Positions 36,149-44,099 of a DNA stretch of 64,000 nucleotides are shown here, in pieces. The notes below the pieces were generated by a model. It was not told where the DNA came from and ran no database searches. It worked only from the letters and a program-made list of their open reading frames with translations. Each line of letters begins with the position of its first letter. Position 1 is the stretch's first letter. Both the position numbers and the translations under genes were made by a program. Source of the DNA: Bosea sp. RAC05 (GTDB lineage: Bacteria > Pseudomonadota > Alphaproteobacteria > Rhizobiales > Beijerinckiaceae); assembly GCF_001713455.1 (NCBI RefSeq), contig NZ_CP016464.1:4016001-4080000 (forward strand). The letters are read 5' to 3'.

Positions 36149-36553
36149 ATGAAGTCGCGAGACACATTGCTGCGTCTCAAGCGCTTCCAGGTGGACGAAA
36201 AGCGTCGCCGGGTAAGCCAGATCGAGATGATGATCGCGGATTTTCACCGCATGGCGAGCGATCTGGACCGCGAGATCCAGAGCGAGGAATCCCGGGCCGG
36301 CATCTCCGACCCCGCGCATTTCGCCTATCCGACCTATGCCAAGGCGGCGCTGGGCCGCCGCGACAATCTCCGCCAGTCCGCCGACAATCTGAAGGGCCAG
36401 CTCGAGGAGGCCAAGGCCGAACTCCAGGAGGCCTTCGAGGACATGAAGAAGGTCGAGATCCTCGACGACCGCGAGAAGGCGACCGAGCGCGCCGCCGAAG
36501 CCGCCCGCGACCAGGCGATGATGGACTCGATCGGCCTGCGCCCGAGGGCGTGA
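36149..36553 (+). CDS. fliJ: Flagellar export chaperone FliJ
   Basis: A 134-residue, almost fully helical coiled-coil protein: N-terminal MKSRDTLLRLKRFQVDEKRRRVSQIE and a C-terminal Glu/Arg-rich helix. This is the FliJ pattern in rhizobia, where it binds FliI in the export gate. AGGAG lies 9 bases before the ATG. Its identity rests on composition, length and the flagellar neighbourhood because FliJ is weakly conserved. Confidence 0.8.
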   Translation: MKSRDTLLRLKRFQVDEKRRRVSQIEMMIADFHRMASDLDREIQSEESRAGISDPAHFAYPTYAKAALGRRDNLRQSADNLKGQLEEAKAELQEAFEDMKKVEILDDREKATERAAEAARDQAMMDSIGLRPRA

Positions 36554-36582
36554 ATGGCGGGTTGAGGTTGTGAAATTGAAAG

Positions 36583-36611
36583 GCCCGCCGGGATGTCCGG
36601 CGGGCTTTTTT
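36583..36611 (+). terminator. Rho-independent terminator after fliJ
   Basis: A 9-bp stem GCCCGCCGG / CCGGCGGGC with a 5-base loop followed by TTTTTT, 30 bases after the fliJ stop: a textbook intrinsic terminator. Confidence 0.9.
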
Positions 36612-36698
36612 GTTGGGCGCAAGGTCAGTGCGACACGAAACGAAATCGGCAACGGATCCAGAGCGGTCGAAAGCCAGAGATCGTCTCGGGCGTCCGTT

Positions 36699-37055
36699 TC
36701 AGTTTGATTTAGGCGGATTTTCCGGAAGGTTCTCGTAGAGGCTTCTGACCGCCAGTTCAAAATTAGAAAGCGGCCTTTGATCACAGAACTCTCGCAAGCG
36801 CTGCTTTTGCGAAGCAGTCGGCATACCCATTAGATTACGTGTTGGCTCGTTGCGGAGACGCATCGGCAGGTTTATCGCTGACATGTAACCCTGCGCCCAA
36901 GCAAAGAACTGTGTCTCGATAGGTCTAGGATTTCGTCGATATCCCTCGGCAAATTCAGCGCAAGAAACAACACCAGGTCCTGCGATAACCGGAGTTTGCG
37001 CCACCGCGTCAACGGCAACAGCCGAGAAGAGAAATGCTATTAGCGCGCAACGCAT
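36699..37055 (-). CDS. Small secreted protein in a lower-GC patch
   Basis: A 118-residue protein with a signal peptide (MRCALIAFLFSAVAVDAVAQ). The mature part has a Cys pair (VSCAEFAEGY and REFCDQRP) and a helical QFFAWAQGYMSAINLP segment, similar to small secreted Rap1a/Tai-like proteins; that link is tentative. AGGAGG lies 6 bases before the ATG. The gene and its flanks (about 36640-37140) are clearly richer in A and T than neighbours, suggesting acquisition by transfer. Confidence 0.75.
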   Translation of the reverse strand: MRCALIAFLFSAVAVDAVAQTPVIAGPGVVSCAEFAEGYRRNPRPIETQFFAWAQGYMSAINLPMRLRNEPTRNLMGMPTASQKQRLREFCDQRPLSNFELAVRSLYENLPENPPKSN

Positions 37056-37147
37056 AAGTGCCTCCTGCCAAGCTTACAGCGCCGAGAAACGAGCGTACGC
37101 AACGGGCCGAAAACTGACCCACTCACCACCATACCAGCCTTCACCCC

Positions 37148-37762
37148 CTATCCGATCACCGGATGATACGGCGCGCAGCCGCGCGGCATCTGCCCCTTGA
37201 GCCGCGGATCGTCATCGACCTCCACCCCGCGCTTGAACACCGAAAACCCCGAGCGCTGGTAGAACTCCGGCGCGGCGGGGTGGTCGAGCGTGCAGGTGTG
37301 GACCCAGAAGCGGGCGATCGGTTTCGCCCAGGCCAGCGCCAGCGCCCGGTTCATCAGCCAGCGCCCGGCGCCCTGGCCGAGCACCGCCTCGTCGAGCCCG
37401 AAGAAGGCGAGTTCCGCCTCGCCCGCCACCCGGAAATCCAGTTCGAGCAGGCCCATATCGGCGCCCTCGCGGCGCACCATGTAGGTCTCGACGTTGCCGT
37501 CGCCGAGGATGGCCGCGACCTCGGCCCGCGGCTTGACCAGCCGGCTGAACCACATCCAGCGCTCGCCCAGCCGCCGGTACATCGCGAGATAGCGGTCGAG
37601 TTCGTCCGCGCCGATGCGCTCCAGCGCAAACCCCTCCAGCCCCGGCGGATCGGGCCGCTCGGGCGGACGCGCCCGCATCTCCAGCGAGGTGACGATAGCG
37701 GCGATCTTGCCGGGCGGCAGGTCGGTGGTGCCGGTGAGGCTGATGGTCAGGGTCTGGGTCAT
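37148..37762 (-). CDS. GNAT family N-acetyltransferase
   Basis: A 204-residue acetyl-CoA-dependent acyltransferase. The GNAT core runs from YMVRREGADMGLLELDFRVAGEAELAFFGLDEAVLGQGAGRWLMNRALALAW, where QGAGRW is the acetyl-CoA pyrophosphate loop, to HTCTLDHPAAPEFYQRSGF with the conserved C-terminal strand. The N-terminal 80 residues are variable and probably set specificity. No substrate can be named. It stands alone between the low-GC patch and a divergent small exported protein. Confidence 0.88.
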   Translation of the reverse strand: MTQTLTISLTGTTDLPPGKIAAIVTSLEMRARPPERPDPPGLEGFALERIGADELDRYLAMYRRLGERWMWFSRLVKPRAEVAAILGDGNVETYMVRREGADMGLLELDFRVAGEAELAFFGLDEAVLGQGAGRWLMNRALALAWAKPIARFWVHTCTLDHPAAPEFYQRSGFSVFKRGVEVDDDPRLKGQMPRGCAPYHPVIG

Positions 37763-37857
37763 GTCGGCCTGATCGGTGAAGCGCCATTCGGCGCCCGGCC
37801 GGATTCGGCTGGCGCCCTGCCGCGATCATGACATGATCGGGGCGGAGACATCACCTC

Positions 37858-38262
37858 ATGACGAAGCGGCATCGGCGGACAGAGACGGTCGGGCGCGGCC
37901 TCGCGCTGGCGCGGCTCGTGGTTGCGCTCGCGATCATGCTGCTCGCCGTGCTGCCCCATGCGACGCTGGCGGCGGGCCATGCCATGCCCGCGATCGGCCA
38001 CACCCGGCCGCACCCTGCCGCCGCCGCGGAGCCGACGCCCTGCCATGAGGAGGCCGGCCATCACGACACCGCGCCGGTCGCGGCCGGGCAGGCCATGCCC
38101 TCCTGCTGCATCCTCGGCTGCGGGCTCCTGGCCCAGGCCGCTGCCCTGCCCATGGCCAGCGACCCGGCCGGCTGGCGCAGCCTTGCTCCCGTGGCGGTCG
38201 CCGCGAAACCCGAGCGGACGCCCGAACCGGCGGAACGCCCGCCGCGACGCAAGCCGGCCTGA
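37858..38262 (+). CDS. Exported His/Cys-containing small protein
   Basis: A 134-residue protein with a signal-type hydrophobic segment (LVVALAIMLLAVLPHATLAA) and a mature part with many His (AGHAMPAIGHTRPH, CHEEAGHHD) and a MPSCCILGCGLL Cys cluster, then a basic tail. The composition suggests periplasmic metal (copper) binding, as does the DUF305 gene 84 bp downstream on the same strand. I do not recognise a named family. Confidence 0.65.
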   Translation: MTKRHRRTETVGRGLALARLVVALAIMLLAVLPHATLAAGHAMPAIGHTRPHPAAAAEPTPCHEEAGHHDTAPVAAGQAMPSCCILGCGLLAQAAALPMASDPAGWRSLAPVAVAAKPERTPEPAERPPRRKPA

Positions 38263-38346
38263 ACCCTTCCGGCCATATTCGTTTCCAGGGAGCCGTGCGC
38301 CGGGCCTGCGGGCCGCCGCGCCTCCCGTCTTCATCGAGGACCAGCC

Positions 38347-38739
38347 ATGACAGGTTTCGTTTCCACCCGCCTCGCCCTCGGGCTCGTCGCCGCGCTCGCG
38401 CTCGGCGGCGCCGCTCTCGCCCAGCAGCATCAGGGCCACGGCTCCCATGCCGGCCACGGCGCGCCGGCCGCGAAGGCCGGCGACAGCGCCGCCACCACCG
38501 CCTACAAGGCCGCCAACACCAGGATGCACAAGGACATGGACATCGCCTTCACCGGCGATGCCGACGCCGATTTCGTGCGCGGCATGATCCCGCATCACCA
38601 GGGCGCGATCGACATGGCCAGGGTCATCCTCGCCCATGGCAAGGACCCCGCCCTGAAGAAGCTCGCGACCGGCATCATCGCCGAACAGGAGAAGGAGATC
38701 GCGATGATGCGGGAGTGGCTGAAGGCCAACGGCAAATAG
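38347..38739 (+). CDS. DUF305 (CopM-type) periplasmic protein
   Basis: A 130-residue exported protein: signal peptide ending in AALAQQ, a His/Gly-rich linker (HQGHGSHAGHG), then a DUF305 four-helix domain with DADFVRGMIPHHQGAIDMARVIL and EQEKEIAMMREWL. The HHQGAIDMA motif is the family hallmark; cyanobacterial CopM of this family binds copper in the periplasm. A metal role here is inferred from that and from the His-rich neighbour. Confidence 0.88.
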   Translation: MTGFVSTRLALGLVAALALGGAALAQQHQGHGSHAGHGAPAAKAGDSAATTAYKAANTRMHKDMDIAFTGDADADFVRGMIPHHQGAIDMARVILAHGKDPALKKLATGIIAEQEKEIAMMREWLKANGK

Positions 38740-38869
38740 CGATCGACGACTCGGCAGGCGGCGGCGACGCCGCTTGCCCTTCCCCCGGGCCGCTGGCACA
38801 GAGGCTGCAACGACGGCCCTGCGCCGGCCGTCTCGCCTCGTCCCACGCCCCTCGCAGCCCGCGGGTCTC

Positions 38870-39907
38870 ATGAAACGCTATCTCGATTATCTGTGGCCGC
38901 TGATCGGGCTCGTCGCGGTCGTCTGGTCCGTCGACCTGCTCTGGGACAAGCTGAAGACGGAGGCCGGGACGGATGCCGCCATCGAGGCGCTGCTGGCCCA
39001 GGGCAGTTTCTGGGACAATCTGCGCATCGTCGCCGGCCGCATCGGCCAGAAGATCGCGGTGATCCCCACCGAGGCCTTCATCCACGCCGCGCTCGCCACC
39101 CTCGTCGCCTATGCGGCGCTCGCCTGGTACGACCGCATCGCCCTGCTGCATCTGGGCAAGGAGAAGGGCATCTCCTGGCTCTACATCTCCGTCTGCTCCT
39201 TCGTCACCTACGCGCTCTCGCACAACATCGGCGCCTCGGTGTTCTCCGGCGGCATGGTGCGCTTCCGCGCCTACACCGCCAAGGGCCTCACCGTCGGCGA
39301 GGTCGCGGTGCTCGTCGCGCTGTGCTCCTTCACCTTCGCCTTCGGGACGATCCTGCTGATGGGCCTCGTCCTGCTCTACGAGCCCGAGATCCTGCGCCCG
39401 CTCGGGCGGCTCTCGCCCTGGTTCGCGATCGGCGACAACGGTGCAAGGCTCATCGGCGTCGCCATGCTTGGCTTCGTCGCGCTCTACACCATCGGCTCCT
39501 GGCTGAAGTTCAGGCCGTTCCGGCTGGGCAAGCTCGAGATCATCTATCCGCGCCTGCCGATCGTCTTCCGGCAGTACCTCGCCGCCCCGCTTGAGCTCGC
39601 GGGCGCCGCCGGCATCATCTATTTCGCGCTGCCCGAGCAGGGCAATCCGGGTTTCATGATCGTGCTCGGCGCCTTCCTGCTCTCCTTCTCGGCCGGGCTG
39701 CTCAGCCAGGTGCCGGGCGGAGTCGGCGTGATGGAGGCGGTGTTCCTCGCGGTCATGCCGGGCATGCCGGCCCCGGCGGTTTTCGCGGCGCTGCTGGTCT
39801 GGCGGATGTTCTACCTGATCATCCCGCTGGTCCTCTCGCTACCGGTGGTGCTGGCCTTCGAGCGCGCCCAGCTCAAGCGCAACAGCCAAACGCCGCCGCC
39901 GCCCTAG
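38870..39907 (+). CDS. Lysylphosphatidylglycerol-synthase-like/UPF0104 membrane protein
   Basis: A 345-residue protein with about eight membrane helices. It resembles the flippase-like transmembrane domain of MprF (SHNIGASVFSGGMVRFRAYTAKGLT, LLSQVPGGVGVMEAVFLAV) but lacks the soluble aminoacyl-transferase domain, so it is probably a lipid flippase-like or regulatory protein only. The ATG at 38870 directly precedes the first helix. The stop codon abuts a palindromic intergenic repeat. Confidence 0.82.
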   Translation: MKRYLDYLWPLIGLVAVVWSVDLLWDKLKTEAGTDAAIEALLAQGSFWDNLRIVAGRIGQKIAVIPTEAFIHAALATLVAYAALAWYDRIALLHLGKEKGISWLYISVCSFVTYALSHNIGASVFSGGMVRFRAYTAKGLTVGEVAVLVALCSFTFAFGTILLMGLVLLYEPEILRPLGRLSPWFAIGDNGARLIGVAMLGFVALYTIGSWLKFRPFRLGKLEIIYPRLPIVFRQYLAAPLELAGAAGIIYFALPEQGNPGFMIVLGAFLLSFSAGLLSQVPGGVGVMEAVFLAVMPGMPAPAVFAALLVWRMFYLIIPLVLSLPVVLAFERAQLKRNSQTPPPP

Positions 39908-39951
39908 CATCGGCCCGAAAAGTGGGAACCGGTTTTCGGAGCAAGCCGATG
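39908..39951. repeat. Rhizobiales-type palindromic intergenic repeat
   Basis: Imperfect inverted repeat with outer arms CATCGG/CCGATG and inner arms CCGAAAA/TTTTCGG around GTGGGAACCGG. I recognise this layout from abundant short repeats in rhizobial and Methylobacterium-like genomes. Only one copy is present in this window. It sits between convergent genes and could also end transcription. Confidence 0.6.
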
Positions 39952-39965
39952 CGCGAAGATGCCTG

Positions 39966-40847
39966 TCAGCGCCTGAGCGCGATCGCGGCGGCCGCGAACA
40001 TCAGCGCGGCGCCGATCGCCTCGCTGCGGCCGAAGGGCTCGTCGAGCAGCAGCACGCCCGCGATCACCGCGATCACCGGGCTGACGAAGGCATAGAGCCC
40101 GGCCCCGAAGGCGCCCCAGTCGCGCAGCAGCCGGATGAAGATCGTGAAACCGATCAGCGAGCCGGCCCCGATCAGGAAGGCGAGCGCCGGCGCCACCGGC
40201 CAGGCCAGCAATCCCGCGAGTTCGGCAGCGCCGACGGGCTCCAGCGCCAGCGTCACCACGATCAGCCCGGCCGCACCGATCGCCGTCTGCCAGCTCGCCA
40301 GCGTCAGCGTCGGCATGGTGCCCGCGATCGGCCGGCTCAGCACGGCGCCGATGCAGTAGCACAGCGTCCCGAAGGCGACCGAGGCCAGCCCCCAGGCCTC
40401 CAGCGCGTCACCCGCGCCCACCCCGCTGGCGAGGCGCTGGCCGAAGAGGAAGCCGAGCCCCGCCGTCCCCAGCGCGATCGCCAGGATCCGCCGCCCGGTG
40501 ATCGCCTCGCCCTCGATCAACCGCACCGCGATCAGCGTCCAGATCGGGATCGTCGCCATGTTGACGATGGCGGAGAGGCCCGAAGGGGCATGGGCCGCGC
40601 CCCAGAACAGGAAGGCATAATTGGCGGTGTTGACCAGGAGCGCCGTGCTGATCAGCCGCGGCCAGGCGGCGCGCGGCACCTTGCCCGCGTCCCGCCCCGC
40701 CCAGAGCAGGAGCAGCCCGCCCGCGATGACGAAGCGGGCGGCGGCGAGCAGCAGCGGCGAGGTGTGCGCGGAGGCGATCCTGACCGGCAGGAAGGTCAGC
40801 CCCCAGACGAGGCAGAGCAGGGCGAAGAGGGCGGCGTTGCGCGACAT
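39966..40847 (-). CDS. EamA/DMT family transporter
   Basis: A 293-residue exporter-type carrier with two repeats of five helices (EamA domains at about residues 5-130 and 145-290). N-terminal LFALLCLVWGLTFLPVRIAS and the later YAFVSPVIAVIAGVLLLDEPFGRSEAIGAALMFAA are family signatures. Such proteins export amino acids or drugs; the substrate cannot be read. Convergent with the UPF0104 gene. Confidence 0.9.
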   Translation of the reverse strand: MSRNAALFALLCLVWGLTFLPVRIASAHTSPLLLAAARFVIAGGLLLLWAGRDAGKVPRAAWPRLISTALLVNTANYAFLFWGAAHAPSGLSAIVNMATIPIWTLIAVRLIEGEAITGRRILAIALGTAGLGFLFGQRLASGVGAGDALEAWGLASVAFGTLCYCIGAVLSRPIAGTMPTLTLASWQTAIGAAGLIVVTLALEPVGAAELAGLLAWPVAPALAFLIGAGSLIGFTIFIRLLRDWGAFGAGLYAFVSPVIAVIAGVLLLDEPFGRSEAIGAALMFAAAAIALRR

Positions 40848-40935
40848 GCCCGCCCCTCATAGGCGAGGCCGGGCGGCCTCGCCATTGCACCACCGGCATC
40901 GGCGCCCCGTGGAAACCGGCGGCGTCGACGCCTTC

Positions 40936-43056
40936 TCAGACGGTGCCGACCGTCTTCAGCCGCACGCGCGGGTGGATCTCGGCCTGCGACAGCACCGGCG
41001 TCTCCCGGCGGAAGCGCTCGATGATCTGGCGCACGAACGGCCGGGCCATGCCGGAGGTGACGAGCGCCGGCATCTCGCCCATGCGCGCCGCATCCTCGAA
41101 CTTGTCGCGCACCTGGTGGACGAACTCCTGCAGCCGCGAGGGCTGCATGGCGAGATGGCGCTCCTCGCCCTGGCCGATGATGGACTCGGCGAAGACGCTC
41201 TCCCAGGCCGGCGAGAGCGTGATGATCGGCAGGTGGCCCTGGGGGTTCGAGAACTGGGCGCAGATCTGGCGGGCGAGGCGCATGCGGACATGCTCGGCGA
41301 TGTCGCGGGGGTTCTTCAGGCCGCCAGCCGCCTCGGCGATGCCCTCGACGATGGTGGCGAGGTCGCGGATCGAGATGCGCTCGGAGAGCAGGATCTGCAG
41401 CACGCGCTGGATGCCCGTGGTCGAGATCTGGCTCGGCACGATCTCCTTGAGCAGGTCGGCATGGTCCTTCGGCAGCTCGCGCAGCAGCTTCTGGACCTCG
41501 CCATGCGAGAGCAGCTCCGGCATGTGCGACTTCAGCACCTCGGTGAGATGCGTCGAGATCACCGTCGCCGCGTCCACCACCGTGTAGCCGCGCAGCTGCG
41601 CCTCGTCCTGCAGCGCGCCGTCGATCCAGGTCGCCGGCAGGCCGAAGGTCGGCTCCAGCACATTGTGGCCGGGCAGGTTCACGCTGCCGCCCATCGGGTC
41701 CATCGCCATGTACTGGCCGGCGTAGACGAGGCCGTGCCCGGCATCGATCTCCTTGATCTTGATGTAGTAGTGGTTCGCCTCGAGCTGGACGTTGTCGACG
41801 ATGCGCACCGCCGGCATGACGAAGCCGAGCTCGGCGGCGAGCTGGCGGCGCAGCGCGCGGACCTGGTCGGTCAGCCGGTCCTGCCCGCCGGCCGAATTGA
41901 CCAGCGGCAGCAGCCCGTAGCCGATCTCGATCTTGAGCTCGTCGAGCTTGAGCAGGTCGTTGAGCGTCTCCTCCTTCGGCGTCCCGTCCGCCTGCAGCGG
42001 CGAGGCCGCCTGCGCCGCATCGGCGACCTCGGTCTCCTTGGCCTTGGCCAGCCGCCCGAAATGGCGCGCGAGCCAGGCCGCGCCGAGCGCCAGCGCCATG
42101 AAGGGCAGCATCGGGATGCCGGGCAGGACGGCGATCAGCGCCATCACCGCCGCCGACATGCCGAGCGCCTTCGGATAGCCCGAGAGCTGCTTGCCGAGCG
42201 CCTTGTCGGCGGCGCCGCGCACGCCCGACTTGGAGACGAGCAGGCCCGCCGCGGTCGAGACGATGAGCGCCGGAATCTGGCTGACGAGGCCGTCGCCGAC
42301 CGTCAGCTGCGTGTAGGCGCGGGCCGCGTCGCCGAAGCTCATGCCCTGCTGCGCGACGCCGATGATGATGCCGCCGAGCACGTTGATGAAGGTGATCAGC
42401 AGGCCGGCGATGGCGTCGCCGCGCACGAACTTCGAGGCACCGTCCATCGAGCCGAAGAAGTTCGCCTCGTCCTCCAGCGCCTTGCGCCGGGTCTTGGCGA
42501 CCTCCTGGTCGATCAGCCCCGCCGAGAGATCGGCATCGATCGCCATCTGCTTGCCGGGCATCGCGTCGAGCGCGAAGCGGGCCGCGACCTCGGCGATACG
42601 GCCCGAGCCCTTCGTGATGACGACGAAATTGACGATGATCAGGATGGTGAAGACGATCACCCCGATCACGAAATTGCCGCCCATCACGAAGTTGCCGAAG
42701 GCCTCGATGACATGGCCGGCAGCCGCGCTGCCTTCATGGCCATGGGCGAGGATCAGGCGCGTCGAGGCGAGGTTCAGCGCAAGCCTGAGCATCGTGACGA
42801 TCAGCAGGACCGTCGGGAAGGCCGAGAACTCGAGCGGCTCCTCGATGAAGAGCGCCGTCATCAGCACGAGAACGGACAGGATGATCGATAGCGCCAGCAG
42901 CATGTCCAGCAGGATGCTGGGCAGCGGGAAGATGAGCACCACGAGGATGCCCATGACGCCGATGGCCAGGAACAGGTCCGGGCGATTGAGGAGCTTCCCC
43001 ATCGCCCCGCGGCTCATGTCGAAGCCGCCGCCTCCGCCTGCCGTCACATCGGTCAT
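40936..43056 (-). CDS. flhA: Flagellar biosynthesis export-gate protein FlhA
   Basis: A 706-residue inner-membrane component of the flagellar export gate. Eight helices occupy residues 25-310, with the conserved cytoplasmic loop LVSKSGVRGAADKALGKQLSG between; the C-terminal cytoplasmic domain binds chaperone-substrate complexes and includes YTVVDAATVISTHLTEVLKSH. The ATG at 43056 fits the family start; a GTG or ATG further up would add unrelated residues. A perfect palindrome, CCCGGCAA-N3-TTGCCGGG, lies 38-56 bp upstream and may be a flagellar regulator site. Confidence 0.95.
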   Translation of the reverse strand: MTDVTAGGGGGFDMSRGAMGKLLNRPDLFLAIGVMGILVVLIFPLPSILLDMLLALSIILSVLVLMTALFIEEPLEFSAFPTVLLIVTMLRLALNLASTRLILAHGHEGSAAAGHVIEAFGNFVMGGNFVIGVIVFTILIIVNFVVITKGSGRIAEVAARFALDAMPGKQMAIDADLSAGLIDQEVAKTRRKALEDEANFFGSMDGASKFVRGDAIAGLLITFINVLGGIIIGVAQQGMSFGDAARAYTQLTVGDGLVSQIPALIVSTAAGLLVSKSGVRGAADKALGKQLSGYPKALGMSAAVMALIAVLPGIPMLPFMALALGAAWLARHFGRLAKAKETEVADAAQAASPLQADGTPKEETLNDLLKLDELKIEIGYGLLPLVNSAGGQDRLTDQVRALRRQLAAELGFVMPAVRIVDNVQLEANHYYIKIKEIDAGHGLVYAGQYMAMDPMGGSVNLPGHNVLEPTFGLPATWIDGALQDEAQLRGYTVVDAATVISTHLTEVLKSHMPELLSHGEVQKLLRELPKDHADLLKEIVPSQISTTGIQRVLQILLSERISIRDLATIVEGIAEAAGGLKNPRDIAEHVRMRLARQICAQFSNPQGHLPIITLSPAWESVFAESIIGQGEERHLAMQPSRLQEFVHQVRDKFEDAARMGEMPALVTSGMARPFVRQIIERFRRETPVLSQAEIHPRVRLKTVGTV

Positions 43057-43093
43057 CGACCAGCCTGCTCCCAGCGCGGACACCCACGCACAA

Positions 43094-43112
43094 CCCGGCA
43101 ATTCTTGCCGGG
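43094..43112. promoter_or_regulatory. Perfect palindrome upstream of flhA (possible FlbD site)
   Basis: CCCGGCAA and TTGCCGGG flank TTC, centred about 47 bp before the flhA start. One half, TTGCCGGG, recurs at 49336-49343 beside the CtrA box of fliF. A shared flagellar regulator such as FlbD is inferred. Confidence 0.45.
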
Positions 43113-43273
43113 CTTATGGTGAACGAGTGGTTAAGACGCCTCGAAAAACCGGTCGCGGAACCCTTTCCGGAACGGGCCGTTATCGAAGGACCGCGTCAGG
43201 GCCCCCATTGGGCCCGCTACTTGGGTGCGTGGGAATCATCGGTTCCAAGAACCAGCAATACTGGAGAATGATT

Positions 43274-43597
43274 TTGGATAGACGTTCGTTCGTCATGAGC
43301 ATGTTCGGCGGCTTGGCCGCGGCCAGCCTGGGCGGTATCGCCCTGTCCCACGCCGCCGAGTGGGGCCCGGTGAGCGCCCCGGTCGCGCCGGGTGACCTCG
43401 ATGCCGCGACCAAAGCCGGCCTCGACAAGGCCGACGCCGACTTCAGCCAGGTGGTGGTGCGCGAGCGGGTCATTCGCCGCCGCGGCCGCTATGGCCGGCC
43501 CGTCGTCCGCGAGCGCATCATCGTGCGCCGCCGCCCGCGGGCCTATTATGGCCGCCGCCGCGGCCCCATCGTGCGCCGTCGCGTGATCGTGCGCTGA
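43274..43597 (+). CDS. Tat-signal Arg-rich small protein, copy 1
   Basis: A 107-residue protein with a twin-arginine leader (LDRRSFVMSMFGGLAAASLGG, then ALSHAAEW) and a C-terminal half dominated by Arg, Tyr and Val (RERVIRRRGRYGRPVV, RRRPRAYYGRRRGPIVRRRV). TTG at 43274 sits seven bases after GGAG and aligns with the GTG start of the second copy; the ATG at 43268 is too close to that site. The middle motif AGLDKADADFSQ is shared with copy 2. A basic exported protein binding envelope or nucleic-acid polyanions is a guess. Confidence 0.72.
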   Translation: MDRRSFVMSMFGGLAAASLGGIALSHAAEWGPVSAPVAPGDLDAATKAGLDKADADFSQVVVRERVIRRRGRYGRPVVRERIIVRRRPRAYYGRRRGPIVRRRVIVR

Positions 43598-43603
43598 TCG
43601 ACA

Positions 43604-43635
43604 CGTCGGCGCCGCCATCCCTGGCGGCGCCGACG
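43604..43635 (+). terminator. Strong GC hairpin after copy 1
   Basis: A perfect 13-bp stem CGTCGGCGCCGCC / GGCGGCGCCGACG with a 6-base loop, 7 bases after the stop. No T-run follows; probably a terminator or transcript stabiliser. Confidence 0.6.
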
Positions 43636-43754
43636 ACCGGACCGGAAGAGCCTCCGACGCAACCGCGCATCCTTCATATGCATTACCCGTAAGCACGGAT
43701 TTCAGGCTATGAACGCAAGGTAAGGTCAGCAAACCAACAGAATCGGAGTACGCC

Positions 43755-44084
43755 GTGGACAGACGTTCATTCATCGCGACACTGATCGGCGGCCTCGCCG
43801 CAGCAAGCCTCGGAGGCATGGCCACGGCCGAGGCGGCCCAGCCGATTCCAACGCCGACCCCGGCGCCGGAACACGGCCCCGCGCGTGACGACGAGACGGT
43901 GAACGCCGAACTCGCCGAGGGGCTGGGCAAGACCGATGCGGAGTTCAGCCAGTACTATTACCGCCGGCCGCGCTACTACGCCCGGCCCCGGTACTATGCC
44001 CGGCCGCGCTATTATGCGCGTCCCCGCGTTTACGCCCGCCCGCGTTACTATGCCCGCCCGCGCTACCGCCGGCGCTATTACTGA
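43755..44084 (+). CDS. Tat-signal Tyr/Arg-repeat small protein, copy 2
   Basis: A 109-residue paralogue of the gene before it: leader MDRRSFIATLIGGLAAASLGG, cleavage near AEAAQ, a Pro/Ala linker, the shared GLGKTDAEFSQ motif, then five tandem six-residue units of type RYYARP and a final RYRRRYY. GTG start at 43755, with GGAG seven bases before it. The leader is nearly identical to copy 1, while the tails differ in repeat but share the basic aromatic character. Function unknown; flagellar or envelope location is only suggested by the neighbours. Confidence 0.75.
   Translation: MDRRSFIATLIGGLAAASLGGMATAEAAQPIPTPTPAPEHGPARDDETVNAELAEGLGKTDAEFSQYYYRRPRYYARPRYYARPRYYARPRVYARPRYYARPRYRRRYY
43971..44060 (+). 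repeat. Five in-frame 18-bp repeats coding RYYARP
   Basis: Units start at 43971, 43989, 44007, 44025 and 44043; the fourth codes RVYARP. Third-base differences between units (for example TAC/TAT and CCC/CCG) show that they are not a fresh expansion and that the peptide has been conserved. Confidence 0.9.
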
Positions 44085-44099
44085 GCGGCGGGAGACGGA

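Noticed and set aside
35962..36180. 72-codon minus-strand frame upstream of fliJ
   Set aside because: It overlaps the fliJ start, has no ribosome site and no recognisable sequence.
43131..43145. CtrA box before flhA (TTAA-N7-CGAA)
   Set aside because: Two mismatches from the consensus; not separable from chance in this genome by eye.
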